From NCBI RefSeq assembly GCF_023238625.1, contig NZ_CP096670.1, forward strand, positions 4,236,001 through 4,300,000: a stretch of DNA of 64,000 bases, written 5' to 3'. The notes beneath the pieces were generated by a model. The model searched no databases and had not been told where the DNA came from. It was given only the letters and a program-made list of their open reading frames with translations. The translations under genes and the position numbers were made by a program. Shown here one piece after another: positions 17,743-27,421 of this stretch. This DNA comes from Agarivorans sp. TSD2052 (GTDB lineage: Bacteria > Pseudomonadota > Gammaproteobacteria > Enterobacterales > Celerinatantimonadaceae). How positions within the stretch are numbered: the first letter of the stretch is position 1; each line of letters opens with the position of its first letter.

Positions 17743-17759
17743 TTATTTCAGCGAAATAA
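17743..17759. promoter_or_regulatory. Palindrome upstream of the second XylR gene, candidate operator
   Basis: TTATTTC-AGC-GAAATAA is a perfect 7-bp inverted repeat with a 3-base centre, ending 26 bases before the next start codon. The left half TTATTTCAGCG recurs at 19190-19200 upstream of transaldolase. It could be an autoregulatory site. Confidence 0.45.
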
Positions 17760-17785
17760 TCGTAGTAATACGGAAGACAAATACC

Positions 17786-19000
17786 ATGGCAAAAAACTAC
17801 CGCGTAGCGTTGCTATTAAACGCAAATATGGCTTACGACCGAGGCATTATTACCGGCATTTCCTCGTTTGTGAAAAATGGCGCACCTTGGAACTTATTCA
17901 TTGGCGAGCAAAACCTATTCTCAGTGGATGATTTTAGCAAGTGGCAAGGCGATGGGGTTATTGCTGATTTTGATCACCCTGAAATTCGCGACGCGATCAA
18001 GTCTCGCAACATACCGGTTGTCGGTATTTCGAGTAGTGAATTGTCGGCTAACAGCATGCAAAATTACCCTTTGGTCATGTCGGATAACAAACAAGTTATC
18101 AATATGGCGGCGCGCTTTTTAAAAATGCGCCGTTATACCCATTTAGCATTTTGTGGCTACCCTAACCGACAGTTTAACGATTGGTCTGCCGACCGAGAAC
18201 GGATGCTGCAGGACTGGTGCGAGCGTAATCAATGTGCCTATAGTCAGTTTAGCGGCAAAGCGGAAGCTGATAGTTGGGATAGCGATTTACAAAGCTTATG
18301 TGACTGGCTACGTTGCCTGCCAAAACCGGTTGGGATTATCGCAGCAAACGATGTACGAGCACGCCAACTAAGTTATGCCTGTGAGTTAGCCAAAATAAAG
18401 ATACCTGAAGAGGTGTCAATTATGGGTATCGACGATGACGAGTTAAATTGTACCTTGAGCCTGCCAACCCTAACATCGGTTCGCCAAGGTACTCGCGCTA
18501 TGGGCTATTTGGCCGCATCTTTACTGCAACCACTCATGGACGGAAAGCAATTACTAAAACAGCACCATCATGTACAACCTGAACGGGTGATTGGTCGCGA
18601 TTCAACCGACTACTTCCACTTCAAAGATAATCTAGTACGTGGCGCTCTTAGCTTGATTCGAATTAATCAAGGCAATATCAAGGTGAAGCAAATTTTGGCC
18701 GAACTGGGCTGCTCTAGAGGTGCCATCGACAATAAATTTCACGCTGAACTGGGCATATCGTTACACTCGTATTTGCTGGATACCCAACTTAACTTAGCGC
18801 TAGAGTTACTCATCGATACCGAGCAAACCTTGGGTGAAATCGCGAAAACAGTAGGCTTTAGTAGCCCGCAGTATTTGTCTTGCGCCATTAAGAAACGCTG
18901 GAATATGACACCAGGTAAGCTACGAGAACAAAAAGGGGTGACAAATAGAGATCTGGATCCCCTTATTATTGATGAACAGCCAATTTCGGCCAGCGCTTAA
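17786..19000 (+). CDS. Second XylR-type AraC-family regulator
   Basis: A 404-residue paralogue of the XylR at 14714, with the same domain order: a LacI-like sugar-binding domain (YRVALLLNANMAYDRGIITG at the start; ANDVRARQLSYACELAKI; IDDDELNCTLSLPTLTSVRQG) and a C-terminal AraC-type HTH (QILAELGCSRGAIDNKFHAE, then IAKTVGFSSPQYLSCAIKKR). It is clearly diverged from XylR, including the sugar-binding part, so it may sense another pentose or a xylose derivative. It lies between xylB and transaldolase on the plus strand. Confidence 0.88.
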   Translation: MAKNYRVALLLNANMAYDRGIITGISSFVKNGAPWNLFIGEQNLFSVDDFSKWQGDGVIADFDHPEIRDAIKSRNIPVVGISSSELSANSMQNYPLVMSDNKQVINMAARFLKMRRYTHLAFCGYPNRQFNDWSADRERMLQDWCERNQCAYSQFSGKAEADSWDSDLQSLCDWLRCLPKPVGIIAANDVRARQLSYACELAKIKIPEEVSIMGIDDDELNCTLSLPTLTSVRQGTRAMGYLAASLLQPLMDGKQLLKQHHHVQPERVIGRDSTDYFHFKDNLVRGALSLIRINQGNIKVKQILAELGCSRGAIDNKFHAELGISLHSYLLDTQLNLALELLIDTEQTLGEIAKTVGFSSPQYLSCAIKKRWNMTPGKLREQKGVTNRDLDPLIIDEQPISASA

Positions 19001-19455
19001 GGCAAGCTATAGTCGCTTTATTCTGGTTATATTCGATGAGCAGTGCCTGTTTTATTGAGTTTAGCGAAGCGAAGTTGCCATCAAACGAAGCTTGCAAAGA
19101 AACAACGCGAACCAACAGATCAGGTTATGATCAAAAAAACATCATTAGCCTTATGAAAACTCTGATAGTTAAGCGCGTTTCTTTTTAAATTATTTCAGCG
19201 CACCATGGCTTCGAGTGTGACGAAGCGATTAGATTTACGCCGTCAAAACCAAGAAAACATCAAATAAAGTGTGATCTAGGTTGGGACTGCGAAAATTCAA
19301 CATTAGCGCTAAAAAAAGCGTAATTGCGCTCAACTGCCAGTCTGGCACTTTAATACGGACATGAAGCTTAGCTTTGGTCACCGACCTTCAGCAATAATGA
19401 AGGCTCACCAAACAAGCCGCACAATTAGTTTTCATTACAAGGGTCTATACATCTT
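19001..19455. other. Intergenic region upstream of transaldolase
   Basis: 455 bases with no credible ORF. It holds the TTATTTCAGCG half-palindrome at 19190-19200, a short GCTTCG/CGAAGC hairpin at 19208-19226, and a half CRP-like element (TGTGATCTAG at 19270). It is likely to carry the promoter of the tal-tkt unit. Confidence 0.5.
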
Positions 19456-20415
19456 ATGAGTTCTCTACTAACACAGCTAAAACAATACACCACGGTAGTT
19501 GCCGATACTGGCGATTTGGACACCATGCGCAAGTTTTCTCCAGAAGACGCGACAACTAACCCCTCGTTAATTGTTAAGGCCTTAGGTTTGCCTGAGTACT
19601 CAAGCTTGCTAAAAGAAGTGGCCGAATGGGCAAAAACGCAATCTGACGTACCCGCCGAGCAAATCGAAATGGCCGCCGACAAGTTAGTCGTGACCATTGG
19701 TTGTAAAGTACTTGAGTTAGTACCTGGCCGTATTTCTACTGAAGTAGATGCACGTTTGTCTTTTGATACTGAAGCCAGTATTACTAAAGCGCGCCGCTTA
19801 ATTGAGCTATACCAAGCGGCCGGCATTAGCAAAGAACGCGTATTGATTAAACTAGCCTCTACTTGGCAGGGTATTCGCGCTGCAGAACAATTAGAGAAAG
19901 AAGGCATTAACTGTAACCTAACTTTATTGTTCTCTTTCGCTCAAGCACGTGCCTGTGCAGAAGCTGGCGTATTCCTTATCTCTCCTTTTGTGGGTCGTAT
20001 TTTAGATTGGTACAAAGCTAAAGATAGCAACGCCGATTTCGCTGGCGCGAAGGATCCTGGCGTTATCTCTGTGACTGAAATATACCAATACTACAAAGAA
20101 CATGGCTATAACACTGTCGTGATGGGCGCGAGCTTCCGTAACATTGGTGAAATCGTTGAATTAGCCGGTTGTGACCGTTTAACAATTGGCCCTGCATTGC
20201 TTGAAGAGTTAGACCAAACCAACGCTCCTTTAGAAGCGCGCTTAGTAGACAAAGGCGTTTCTCATAATCGTCCTGCGCCAATGACCGAAGCCGAGTTTTT
20301 CTGGGCTCACAACGAAGACGCTATGGCCACCGAGAAATTGGCTGAAGGTATTCGCGCCTTTGCCGTTGACCAAGTGAAACTAGACAAAATGCTTATTGAA
20401 GCACTGCAAGCTTAA
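19456..20415 (+). CDS. tal: Transaldolase
   Basis: A 319-residue class I transaldolase (E. coli TalB is 317). The Schiff-base lysine is Lys132 in [13 protein letters not shown], the same number as in E. coli Tal[13 protein letters not shown] (residues 31-42), [20 protein letters not shown] and [11 protein letters not shown] are all family signatures. It interconverts sedoheptulose-7-P and glyceraldehyde-3-P with erythrose-4-P and fructose-6-P. It is 27 bases before transketolase, so the two form an operon that drains xylulose-5-P. Confidence 0.95.
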   Translation: MSSLLTQLKQYTTVVADTGDLDTMRKFSPEDATTNPSLIVKALGLPEYSSLLKEVAEWAKTQSDVPAEQIEMAADKLVVTIGCKVLELVPGRISTEVDARLSFDTEASITKARRLIELYQAAGISKERVLIKLASTWQGIRAAEQLEKEGINCNLTLLFSFAQARACAEAGVFLISPFVGRILDWYKAKDSNADFAGAKDPGVISVTEIYQYYKEHGYNTVVMGASFRNIGEIVELAGCDRLTIGPALLEELDQTNAPLEARLVDKGVSHNRPAPMTEAEFFWAHNEDAMATEKLAEGIRAFAVDQVKLDKMLIEALQA

Positions 20416-20442
20416 AGATTATTTATTATTAGGAAATTAAAG

Positions 20443-22446
20443 ATGGCTCACCCTCGTCAACATTTTGCTAACGCTATCCGTGCCTTGAGCATGGACGGCG
20501 TTCAACAAGCTAACTCAGGTCACCCAGGCGCCCCTATGGGCATGGCTGACATCGCCGAAGTACTTTGGCGTGATCACTTAGCTCACAACCCAGAAAACCC
20601 AAGCTGGAGCAACCGCGACCGTTTTGTTTTGTCTAACGGCCACGGTTCAATGTTGTTGTACTCGCTACTTCACCTAAGCGGTTATGCCCTGCCGATAGAA
20701 GAGTTGAAAAACTTCCGTCAGTTGCATTCTAAAACCCCAGGTCACCCAGAATATGGTTATGCTCCTGGTGTTGAAACAACGACCGGTCCACTAGGCCAAG
20801 GTATTGCTAATGCGGTAGGCATGGCGCTCGCTGAGAAAATGTTAGCGGCCCAATTTAACCGTGCAGATCATGAGATTGTCGATCACTTCACTTACGCCTT
20901 TATGGGCGACGGTTGTTTGATGGAAGGTATTTCTCACGAAGTGGCTTCACTGGCTGGCACCCTAGGCTTAGGTAAACTAATCGCCTTCTGGGATGACAAT
21001 GGTATTTCTATTGATGGCCACGTTGAAGGTTGGTTCACCGATGATACCCCAGCACGTTTTGAAGCCTACGGCTGGAACGTAATTCGTGACATCGACGGAC
21101 ACAATCCTGAGCAAATTAATGCCGCGATTGTTGCTGCTAAAGGTGACATCACTAAACCTACGCTAATCTGTACTAAAACAGTCATTGGCTTTGGTTCACC
21201 GAATAAGTCTGGTTCACACGACTGTCACGGTGCACCACTAGGTAATGACGAAATTAAAGCCGCCCGCGAATTCTTGAACTGGCCATATGCGGCTTTTGAA
21301 GTACCTGCTGACGTTTACCAAGCATGGGATAACAAAGCCAAGGGCAACACTCAAGAGCAAGCGTGGAACGACAAATTTGCCGCTTACAAAAAAGCTTACC
21401 CAGAACTCGCTGCTGAGTACGCACGCCGTGTTGAAGGCACGCTGCCAGAAAACTGGAAAGCTGAAACTCAAGCCTTATTGCAACGCTTACAAAACGAGCC
21501 TGCTAATATTGCTAGCCGTATGGCGTCGAAAAACACGCTTGATGTAATTGGTAAAATTTTACCTGAATTGTTAGGCGGTTCAGCGGATTTAGCCCCTTCT
21601 AACCTTACCTTCCACGCGAGCTCTAAGTCAGTAACGGCAGAAGATGCATCAGGTAACTACTTACATTACGGTGTACGTGAATTTGGTATGTCGGCAATGC
21701 AAAACGGTATTGCTTTACATGGTGGATTTGTTCCTTACTCAGCGACCTTCTTAATGTTCATGGAATACGCCCGTAATGCGGTTCGTATGGCAGCATTAAT
21801 GAAGCAACGCTCTATTTTCGTTTACACTCACGATTCTATTGGTTTGGGTGAAGATGGTCCAACGCACCAGCCTGTTGAGCAAGTAGCGAGCCTACGTTTA
21901 ACACCAAACATGGAAACCTGGCGCCCTTGTGACCAAGTAGAGTCTGCCGCTTCTTGGATTAACGCGGTAGAACGCAATGATGGCCCAAGTGCGTTAATTT
22001 TCTCTCGCCAAAACCTTGCCCAGCAAAAACGCAGTGGTGAGCAGTTAGAACTCATTAATCGTGGTGCTTACGTGCTTAAAGATTGTGCGGGTACGCCAGA
22101 GCTAATCTTAATGGCCACAGGCTCTGAAGTTGAGCTAGCGGTAAACGCCGCAGTTAAACTGACTGAGCAAGGCAAACAAGTACGGGTAGTATCTATGCCA
22201 TGTACCGAGCGTTTCGACAAGCAAGATGCCGCTTACCGCGAAGCGGTGCTACCTAAAGCAGTACGAGCACGAGTTGCCGTAGAAGCCCTACAAGCTGGCT
22301 TTTGGGGCAAGTATGTTGGTCTAGACGGCGTTACCGTAGGTATGACAACCTTTGGTGAATCAGCTCCTGCCGGCGAACTATTTAAAATGTTCGGCTTTAC
22401 TGTAGAAAATGTTGTCGACCAAAGCTTAAGCTTATTAGATAGCTAA
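20443..22446 (+). CDS. tkt: Transketolase
   Basis: A 667-residue thiamine diphosphate enzyme, the length of E. coli TktA (663). [20 protein letters not shown] near residues 24-44, the ThDP-binding [18 protein letters not shown] near 154, and [22 protein letters not shown] near residue 460 are intact. It transfers two-carbon units from xylulose-5-phosphate. Its place in the xylose block right after transaldolase, with AGGAAATTAAAG before the ATG, shows that the pentose phosphate step is co-expressed with xylose use. Confidence 0.95.
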   Translation: MAHPRQHFANAIRALSMDGVQQANSGHPGAPMGMADIAEVLWRDHLAHNPENPSWSNRDRFVLSNGHGSMLLYSLLHLSGYALPIEELKNFRQLHSKTPGHPEYGYAPGVETTTGPLGQGIANAVGMALAEKMLAAQFNRADHEIVDHFTYAFMGDGCLMEGISHEVASLAGTLGLGKLIAFWDDNGISIDGHVEGWFTDDTPARFEAYGWNVIRDIDGHNPEQINAAIVAAKGDITKPTLICTKTVIGFGSPNKSGSHDCHGAPLGNDEIKAAREFLNWPYAAFEVPADVYQAWDNKAKGNTQEQAWNDKFAAYKKAYPELAAEYARRVEGTLPENWKAETQALLQRLQNEPANIASRMASKNTLDVIGKILPELLGGSADLAPSNLTFHASSKSVTAEDASGNYLHYGVREFGMSAMQNGIALHGGFVPYSATFLMFMEYARNAVRMAALMKQRSIFVYTHDSIGLGEDGPTHQPVEQVASLRLTPNMETWRPCDQVESAASWINAVERNDGPSALIFSRQNLAQQKRSGEQLELINRGAYVLKDCAGTPELILMATGSEVELAVNAAVKLTEQGKQVRVVSMPCTERFDKQDAAYREAVLPKAVRARVAVEALQAGFWGKYVGLDGVTVGMTTFGESAPAGELFKMFGFTVENVVDQSLSLLDS

Positions 22447-22461
22447 ACTAAAAAAGGACAC

Positions 22462-22498
22462 ATAGGGCGCTAGCTGAAAACGAATAGCGCCCTATTAT
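22462..22498 (+). terminator. Terminator after tkt
   Basis: ATAGGGCGCTA and TAGCGCCCTAT form a perfect 11-bp stem around 12 bases, starting 16 bases after the stop and followed by T-rich sequence. Confidence 0.7.
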
Positions 22499-22648
22499 TC
22501 TCCCAATCACGTAATGTCCCCCGCAGCAAAAACCTCAGTAATAAAGATCCAGTTCAACTATTTCAACTAAACATGCTCGCTAAGCAATTGATATTCATCG
22601 GTCTGACTATACTATTGCTAACCACCTTATCCCTTTGGAGTCGATGTT

Positions 22649-23392
22649 GTGCGCGTAGCTTGCTTGGCAATTTTATTATGTATTGGAGTAAGCGTTCCAC
22701 CTAGCTATGCTGAACCCCTGCGTTTGGTGTATCCCAATTTTGTGCCTTATACCTTTGCCAGTGAGCAACCATTAGCAGGAGGCAATTTTCTCATCGACAA
22801 AATAATGCAAGAGCTAAACGTCCCCTATCAAAGCAAAATGGTGCCTAATTACAAACGCGCATTTAGTGATGTAGAGAATGGTATGGCAGATGGTTTTTTC
22901 TTAGCCTCGCAGAACCAACAGCGTGACCAAGTAGCGGTATTTTCTCACCCAATTTTGTTTAATAACTGGAGCTGGTTTTTTCGTTATGACAGCTATTTAG
23001 ATCCCGACGCTGAGGGCTTCAAATCAAGTGCAAAAGTGTCCTCGATAGAAGGAACAAATACCCTTCGTTGGTTGAATAAGCACTATTATCGAGTGATCGG
23101 TAAACAGAAAAACGTCGCTAAACTGGCACAACTACTGTTTGATTTAAAACGTATTGATGCGGCATTTTTGTCGGCCGATGTGTTTAAAACGGCTAATGTG
23201 CATACCAATATTATTAGCGGCGAGTATATTGAAGTGGTACAACGCTCGGCGCCCTTTGGTATCTATATTTCTAAGAACTATTTAGCTAAGCATCCCGATT
23301 TTATGTTGCGGCTCAATCTGGCTATTAGCAAAGTGCAAAAACACTACCTAGACAACTCCTACACCCTTTCAGGCATAAAACGGCAGCCTTAA
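22649..23392 (+). CDS. Orphan periplasmic solute-binding protein (family 3-like)
   Basis: A 247-residue exported protein: signal peptide MRVACLAILLCIGVSVPPSYA, then a fold of the amino-acid-binding type (LRLVYPNFVPYTFASEQ, with the aromatic opening common to family 3 binding proteins). No transporter genes are next to it. Proteins of this kind in marine bacteria often act as sensors or are of unknown role. The GTG start has GGAG 8 bases upstream; an ATG at 22644 is out of frame. It lies between tkt and the sugar kinase, so its part in xylose use is only suggested. Confidence 0.75.
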   Translation: MRVACLAILLCIGVSVPPSYAEPLRLVYPNFVPYTFASEQPLAGGNFLIDKIMQELNVPYQSKMVPNYKRAFSDVENGMADGFFLASQNQQRDQVAVFSHPILFNNWSWFFRYDSYLDPDAEGFKSSAKVSSIEGTNTLRWLNKHYYRVIGKQKNVAKLAQLLFDLKRIDAAFLSADVFKTANVHTNIISGEYIEVVQRSAPFGIYISKNYLAKHPDFMLRLNLAISKVQKHYLDNSYTLSGIKRQP

Positions 23393-23484
23393 GCTAGAAG
23401 CTAGCCACACAACGAAGACTCGATTTAAGCCATCATATTAGCCAACAGTATGAATCAGAAAAAACGTAGATACGAGGGAAAGCG

Positions 23485-24396
23485 ATGAATGAGCCAAAGG
23501 TTTGGAATTTAGGTGATGCGGTGATTGACTTGCTCCCCGAGGCTAATGGACTACTAAAAATGTGTCCTGGCGGAGCCCCAGCTAACGTTGCCGTGGCCTT
23601 AGCGCGCTTAGGCGTAGCCAGTGGTTTTATTGGTCGAGTAGGCAATGACCCAATGGGCCAGCGTGTTAGCGCGACCCTGCGCGCTGAAGGCTTAGACCTG
23701 CGTTGCTTAAGCATTGACCAACAGCATCATACGTCTACGGTAATGGTATCTTTAGACCCACACGGAGAGCGTGAGTTTTGCTTTTTAGTCAAGCCGAGTG
23801 CCGACCAATTTTTAAGCCTTGACCAACTACCCACTTTTCAATCAGAGCAATGGTTACAATTGAGCTCTATTGCTTTAGCGGCTGAACCTTGCCGCCAAAC
23901 AGCCACAGTGGCGGCCAAACAATGTAGCACCGCAGGAGGTTGGGTGTTTTTTGATCTCAATTTGCGCCCAATGTTGTGGCCCAGCCCCGAACATATGCGC
24001 CTACATATCACGCAATACCTGCCATTGTGCGATCTTATAAAATTATCGGAAGAAGAGGCATTATGGTTAACCGACAGCCAAGATTTGTCTCTTGCCATTG
24101 AACACTTACATAATAATTTTCAGATCCCTGTGATTTTATCGCTGGGTGAACAAGGCAGCCAGCTGATCTATAAGGGTCAGCAGCATCAGGTGGCCTCTGA
24201 ACCGGTGGACAAAGTGGTTGATACTACCGGCGCTGGTGACGCCTTTGTGGGTGGCGTGTTAGCGCAGTTATGCCAGTTTAGTCAGTGGCAAGATAAAACC
24301 ATTCTACTAGAGGCTTTAGCGCGTGGTAATAAATGTGGAGCCTTGGCGGTGGCAGAGAAAGGCGCAATGTCGGCGCTTCCCTACCTTAAGCGCTAA
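23485..24396 (+). CDS. PfkB-family sugar kinase (fructokinase-like)
   Basis: A 303-residue ribokinase/PfkB-family kinase. CPGGAPANVAVALARLG near residues 30-46 is the PfkB signature 1, and VDTTGAGDAFVGGVLAQL near 245 is signature 2 with the catalytic aspartate. The subgroup resembles bacterial fructokinases that phosphorylate fructose at C6. In this setting it could act on a ketose from the pathway, but the substrate cannot be read with certainty. It is 92 bases after the binding-protein gene and 304 bases before xylA. Confidence 0.87.
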   Translation: MNEPKVWNLGDAVIDLLPEANGLLKMCPGGAPANVAVALARLGVASGFIGRVGNDPMGQRVSATLRAEGLDLRCLSIDQQHHTSTVMVSLDPHGEREFCFLVKPSADQFLSLDQLPTFQSEQWLQLSSIALAAEPCRQTATVAAKQCSTAGGWVFFDLNLRPMLWPSPEHMRLHITQYLPLCDLIKLSEEEALWLTDSQDLSLAIEHLHNNFQIPVILSLGEQGSQLIYKGQQHQVASEPVDKVVDTTGAGDAFVGGVLAQLCQFSQWQDKTILLEALARGNKCGALAVAEKGAMSALPYLKR

Positions 24397-24700
24397 ACTA
24401 AGCCAAAACACCTCGATGTTTTGGGTGCTGTTCCGTAAGTTAGGTGGTCACGATTGAATCGCCCCACCCTACAGCAACCAAATTCGCATTACGATATTTC
24501 CCATCCACGCAATGAAATCACTACTTTTGCTGAAAAACCCTAAAAAACCTCCATTCAAAACGGGAGTTAGCGCACGAAAAGCAAATAGCTGAAAAAAGAC
24601 CGCATTTTTCATAATTGAGAGAATTCATCCTAAGGCTAACAATACTTAACAAGCAGGAGATTGGTTCTCCTATGTATTACATTCCTTTAGGAGTAGTTTC
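24397..24700. other. Intergenic region upstream of xylA
   Basis: 304 bases with no ORF. It contains the xylA promoter region with AATTGAG at 24613-24619 and A/T-rich stretches; AGGAG before the ATG is the ribosome site. A CACCTCGATGTTTTGGGTG hairpin near 24411-24429 could end the sugar kinase transcript. Confidence 0.5.
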
Positions 24701-26023
24701 ATGACTCAATATTTTGAGCAGTTCGAGAAAATCGCATACGAAGGGCCAGAGTCCACTAATCCACTAGCGTTTCGTCATTACGACGCTAAAAAAGTAATCA
24801 TGGGTAAAACCATGGAAGAGCACCTGCGCTTTGGTGCTTGTTACTGGCATAACTTCTGCTGGGACGGTTTTGATATCTTCGGTGCCGGCACCTTCGATCG
24901 CCCTTGGCAAAAACCAGGTAACGCACTTGAAATGGCGAAAATGAAAGCCGATGTTGCTTTTGATTTCTTCTCTAAAGTGGGCACGCCTTACTACTCGTTC
25001 CACGACGTTGACGTAGCACCAGCAGGTAACTCTATAAAAGAGTACACCGAAAACATGAAAGTCATGATGGATGTGCTTGCGCAGAAGCAAAGCGAAACCG
25101 GCATGAAATTGTTATGGGGCACGGCAAATGCGTTCTCTAACGCACGTTACATGTCTGGCGCAGGTTCAAACCCTAATCCTGAAATCTTCGCTTACGCAGC
25201 GAGCCAAATCTTTACTGCGATGAACGCAACTAAGATGCTAGGCGGCGAAAACTACGTATTATGGGGCGGTCGTGAAGGTTACGAAACGCTACTAAATACC
25301 GACTTGCGCCAAGAGCGCGAGCAGCTAGGTCGCTTGTTCCAAATGGTGGTTGAGCACAAACATAAAATCGGTTTCACCGGTACTATTTTGATTGAGCCAA
25401 AACCCGCTGAGCCTACTAAGCACCAATACGATTACGATACTGCTACCGTTTACGGTTTCTTAAAACAGTTCGGTCTAGAAGACGAAGTGAAAGTAAACAT
25501 TGAAGTTAACCACGCTACTTTAGCGGGTCATTCTTTCCATCACGAAATTGCTACCGCTATTTCTTTAGGCCTATTTGGCTCTATCGATGCTAACCGTGGT
25601 GATGCGCAACTAGGCTGGGATACTGACCAATTCCCTAACAGCGTAGAAGAATGGACACCGGTAATGTATGACATTCTTCGCTCTGGCGGCTTTAAAGACG
25701 GTGGTTTGATGTTTGACACTAAACTACGTCGTCAAAGTATCGATCCCGCTGACTTCTTCCACGGCCACATTGGCGGCATGGATACTTGTGCACTTGCACT
25801 AGAAAAAGCGGCTAGCTTGCTAGAGAGCCAAGACATCAGCAAGATTGTTACTGACCGCTACGCGGGATGGAACGGTGATTTAGGTAAAGGCATCATGACC
25901 GGCGATTACAGCCTAGAGTCTTTAGCCACACAAGCGATTGCTGACAACATTGACCCAGCACACGTTTCTGGTCGCCAAGAAGAATTAGAAAACATCGTTA
26001 ATAAACATATTTTTAGTAAGTAA
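24701..26023 (+). CDS. xylA: Xylose isomerase
   Basis: A 440-residue class II xylose isomerase, the length of E. coli XylA (440). The catalytic pair His101 and Asp104 in FHDVDVAP is intact, as are the metal ligands around [15 protein letters not shown] and [12 protein letters not shown], and the [11 protein letters not shown] segment. It converts D-xylose to D-xylulose. It is followed by a strong terminator. Unlike E. coli it is separated from xylB by the pentose phosphate genes. Confidence 0.97.
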   Translation: MTQYFEQFEKIAYEGPESTNPLAFRHYDAKKVIMGKTMEEHLRFGACYWHNFCWDGFDIFGAGTFDRPWQKPGNALEMAKMKADVAFDFFSKVGTPYYSFHDVDVAPAGNSIKEYTENMKVMMDVLAQKQSETGMKLLWGTANAFSNARYMSGAGSNPNPEIFAYAASQIFTAMNATKMLGGENYVLWGGREGYETLLNTDLRQEREQLGRLFQMVVEHKHKIGFTGTILIEPKPAEPTKHQYDYDTATVYGFLKQFGLEDEVKVNIEVNHATLAGHSFHHEIATAISLGLFGSIDANRGDAQLGWDTDQFPNSVEEWTPVMYDILRSGGFKDGGLMFDTKLRRQSIDPADFFHGHIGGMDTCALALEKAASLLESQDISKIVTDRYAGWNGDLGKGIMTGDYSLESLATQAIADNIDPAHVSGRQEELENIVNKHIFSK

Positions 26024-26057
26024 AACCTGAGTATTAGTTAGTTCCTTTTGCATTATT

Positions 26058-26086
26058 GCCGACGCAGCAGCGTCGGCCTTTTTTTA
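26058..26086 (+). terminator. Terminator after xylA
   Basis: GCCGACGC-AGCA-GCGTCGGC is a perfect 8-bp GC-rich stem followed by CTTTTTTT. It lies 34 bases after the stop codon. Confidence 0.85.
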
Positions 26087-26093
26087 TCTTAAA

Positions 26094-26450
26094 TTACTCA
26101 CTAGACAGTGCAGCACCATTCACTACCCCCACATCTAAACTCAAGGGGTCGACCCCCTCTAAACAGCCTGCATTAACCCGAGTTAGCGCTGGCGCAGTAC
26201 GCGGATTATGGAAGGTATATATTCCACAGTGTTTACAAAAATAATGTTTAGCCACTTGTGTATTCCATTGGTACAACGTCAATGCTTGCTCACCAGACAA
26301 TAACTCGAAACTCGTATCATCAGCTGTCACCATTACAATACCTTTACGCTGGCAAAGGCTGCAGTTACAACGCACCGCCGGTTCTAAACTCGTTTTCAAG
26401 CTAAACCTCACCGCGCCACAATGACAACTTCCTAGGTAACTTTTAGTCAT
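26094..26450 (-). CDS. GFA (glutathione-dependent formaldehyde-activating) family protein
   Basis: A 118-residue zinc protein. The three cysteine motifs of the GFA/CENP-V family are seen: GSCHCGAVRFSL, CNCSLCQRKG and FCKHCGIYTFHNPR. Members bind zinc in a beta-tent fold, some with glutathione; most have no defined reaction. The ATG at 26450 is preferred to a GTG at 26459, as GAGGG stands 8 bases before it. It is convergent with xylA. Confidence 0.88.
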   Translation of the reverse strand: MTKSYLGSCHCGAVRFSLKTSLEPAVRCNCSLCQRKGIVMVTADDTSFELLSGEQALTLYQWNTQVAKHYFCKHCGIYTFHNPRTAPALTRVNAGCLEGVDPLSLDVGVVNGAALSSE

Positions 26451-26567
26451 AATTCTCACCCTCAGAGATAAACCTTTTTTGAGTTTAACGCTGAATGCGA
26501 TAAATGCTAGCGAGCCTTTTTCATTTGCACTATTATTAGTAACAAATAAGTCAATACAGAGGTGCGC

Positions 26568-27413
26568 ATGGAAACTTCTCTCAGTAGCAAACTCCGTCTT
26601 TGTTTACTGTTAATCAGTAGTCGCGAGGCTTTTGCCCAAGCAGTGCAACCACCACAACTGATGCTGGCAGCCGACTACCAGCAAGATTTAGCGCTGCAAC
26701 ACTATTGGGTGTGTGAAAAATATGATGGGGTGCGCGCTTATTGGGATGGAACGCAACTACTCAGTCGTCGCGGCCACATCATTGAATTACCCAAGGCGTG
26801 GCTGAGTCAATTACCCAAGGTTGCCGTAGACGGAGAGCTATGGCTCGGTAGAGGACAATTTAGTCACTTAGTGGGCTTAATCAATCAACACAACCCCAGC
26901 TTGCCACTGTGGCAAGAAGTCCGCTTTATTGCCTTTGATTTACCGCACTATTTGGGTTCTTATCAGCAACGCTATCGGCACTTACAAACCCTAAGTGCAG
27001 CCAATGCCTTTATGCAGGTACCCGTTTATCGCGCTTATCCAGGGCGGCCAAAATTAGAACAGCAGCTGCAACAAATCAGTGCTGAGGGCGGTGAAGGTTT
27101 AATGCTAAGAGACCCTGAATCACTGTATTTACCGAGTCGTAGCAACGCACTAATCAAGTATAAAAGCTACCAAGATGCCGAGGCGGAGGTGATCGCCTAC
27201 AGCCATGGAAAAGGTAAGTACCGAGGTATGTTAGGTGCCTTAGTCGTAGAAGACGCGCAAGGTCGAAAATTTAAAATAGGCAGTGGTTTGAGTGACCAAT
27301 TACGGGCCGAACCACCCCCTATCGGCAGCGTGATTGAATATCGCTACAATGGCCTAACCGAACACGGCAAACCTCGTTTTGCCCGTTTTGTGCGCATTCA
27401 CCAAGCCTTATAA
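26568..27413 (+). CDS. ligE: Exported ATP-dependent DNA ligase, LigE type
   Basis: A 281-residue minimal ligase with a hydrophobic leader (residues about 9-25, ending AFAQA) that suggests export to the periplasm, as described for LigE in Haemophilus and Neisseria. The catalytic lysine is Lys51 in EKYDGVRAYW. Later motifs include DGELWLGRG, FIAFDLPHYL, AEGGEGLMLRDPESLY and IKYKSYQDAEAEVIAY, followed by a C-terminal OB-fold. It would seal nicks in DNA at the cell envelope, for example during DNA uptake; this role is inferred. The ATG at 26568 follows AGAGG by 5 bases. Confidence 0.88.
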   Translation: METSLSSKLRLCLLLISSREAFAQAVQPPQLMLAADYQQDLALQHYWVCEKYDGVRAYWDGTQLLSRRGHIIELPKAWLSQLPKVAVDGELWLGRGQFSHLVGLINQHNPSLPLWQEVRFIAFDLPHYLGSYQQRYRHLQTLSAANAFMQVPVYRAYPGRPKLEQQLQQISAEGGEGLMLRDPESLYLPSRSNALIKYKSYQDAEAEVIAYSHGKGKYRGMLGALVVEDAQGRKFKIGSGLSDQLRAEPPPIGSVIEYRYNGLTEHGKPRFARFVRIHQAL

Positions 27414-27421
27414 GGCGACGT

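Noticed and set aside
19425-19907. 160-codon minus-strand ORF over the start of transaldolase
   Set aside because: Antisense shadow of tal; no ribosome site and no family resemblance.
24397-24700. Second copy of a CRP site before xylA
   Set aside because: No arrangement there matched more than half of the consensus.
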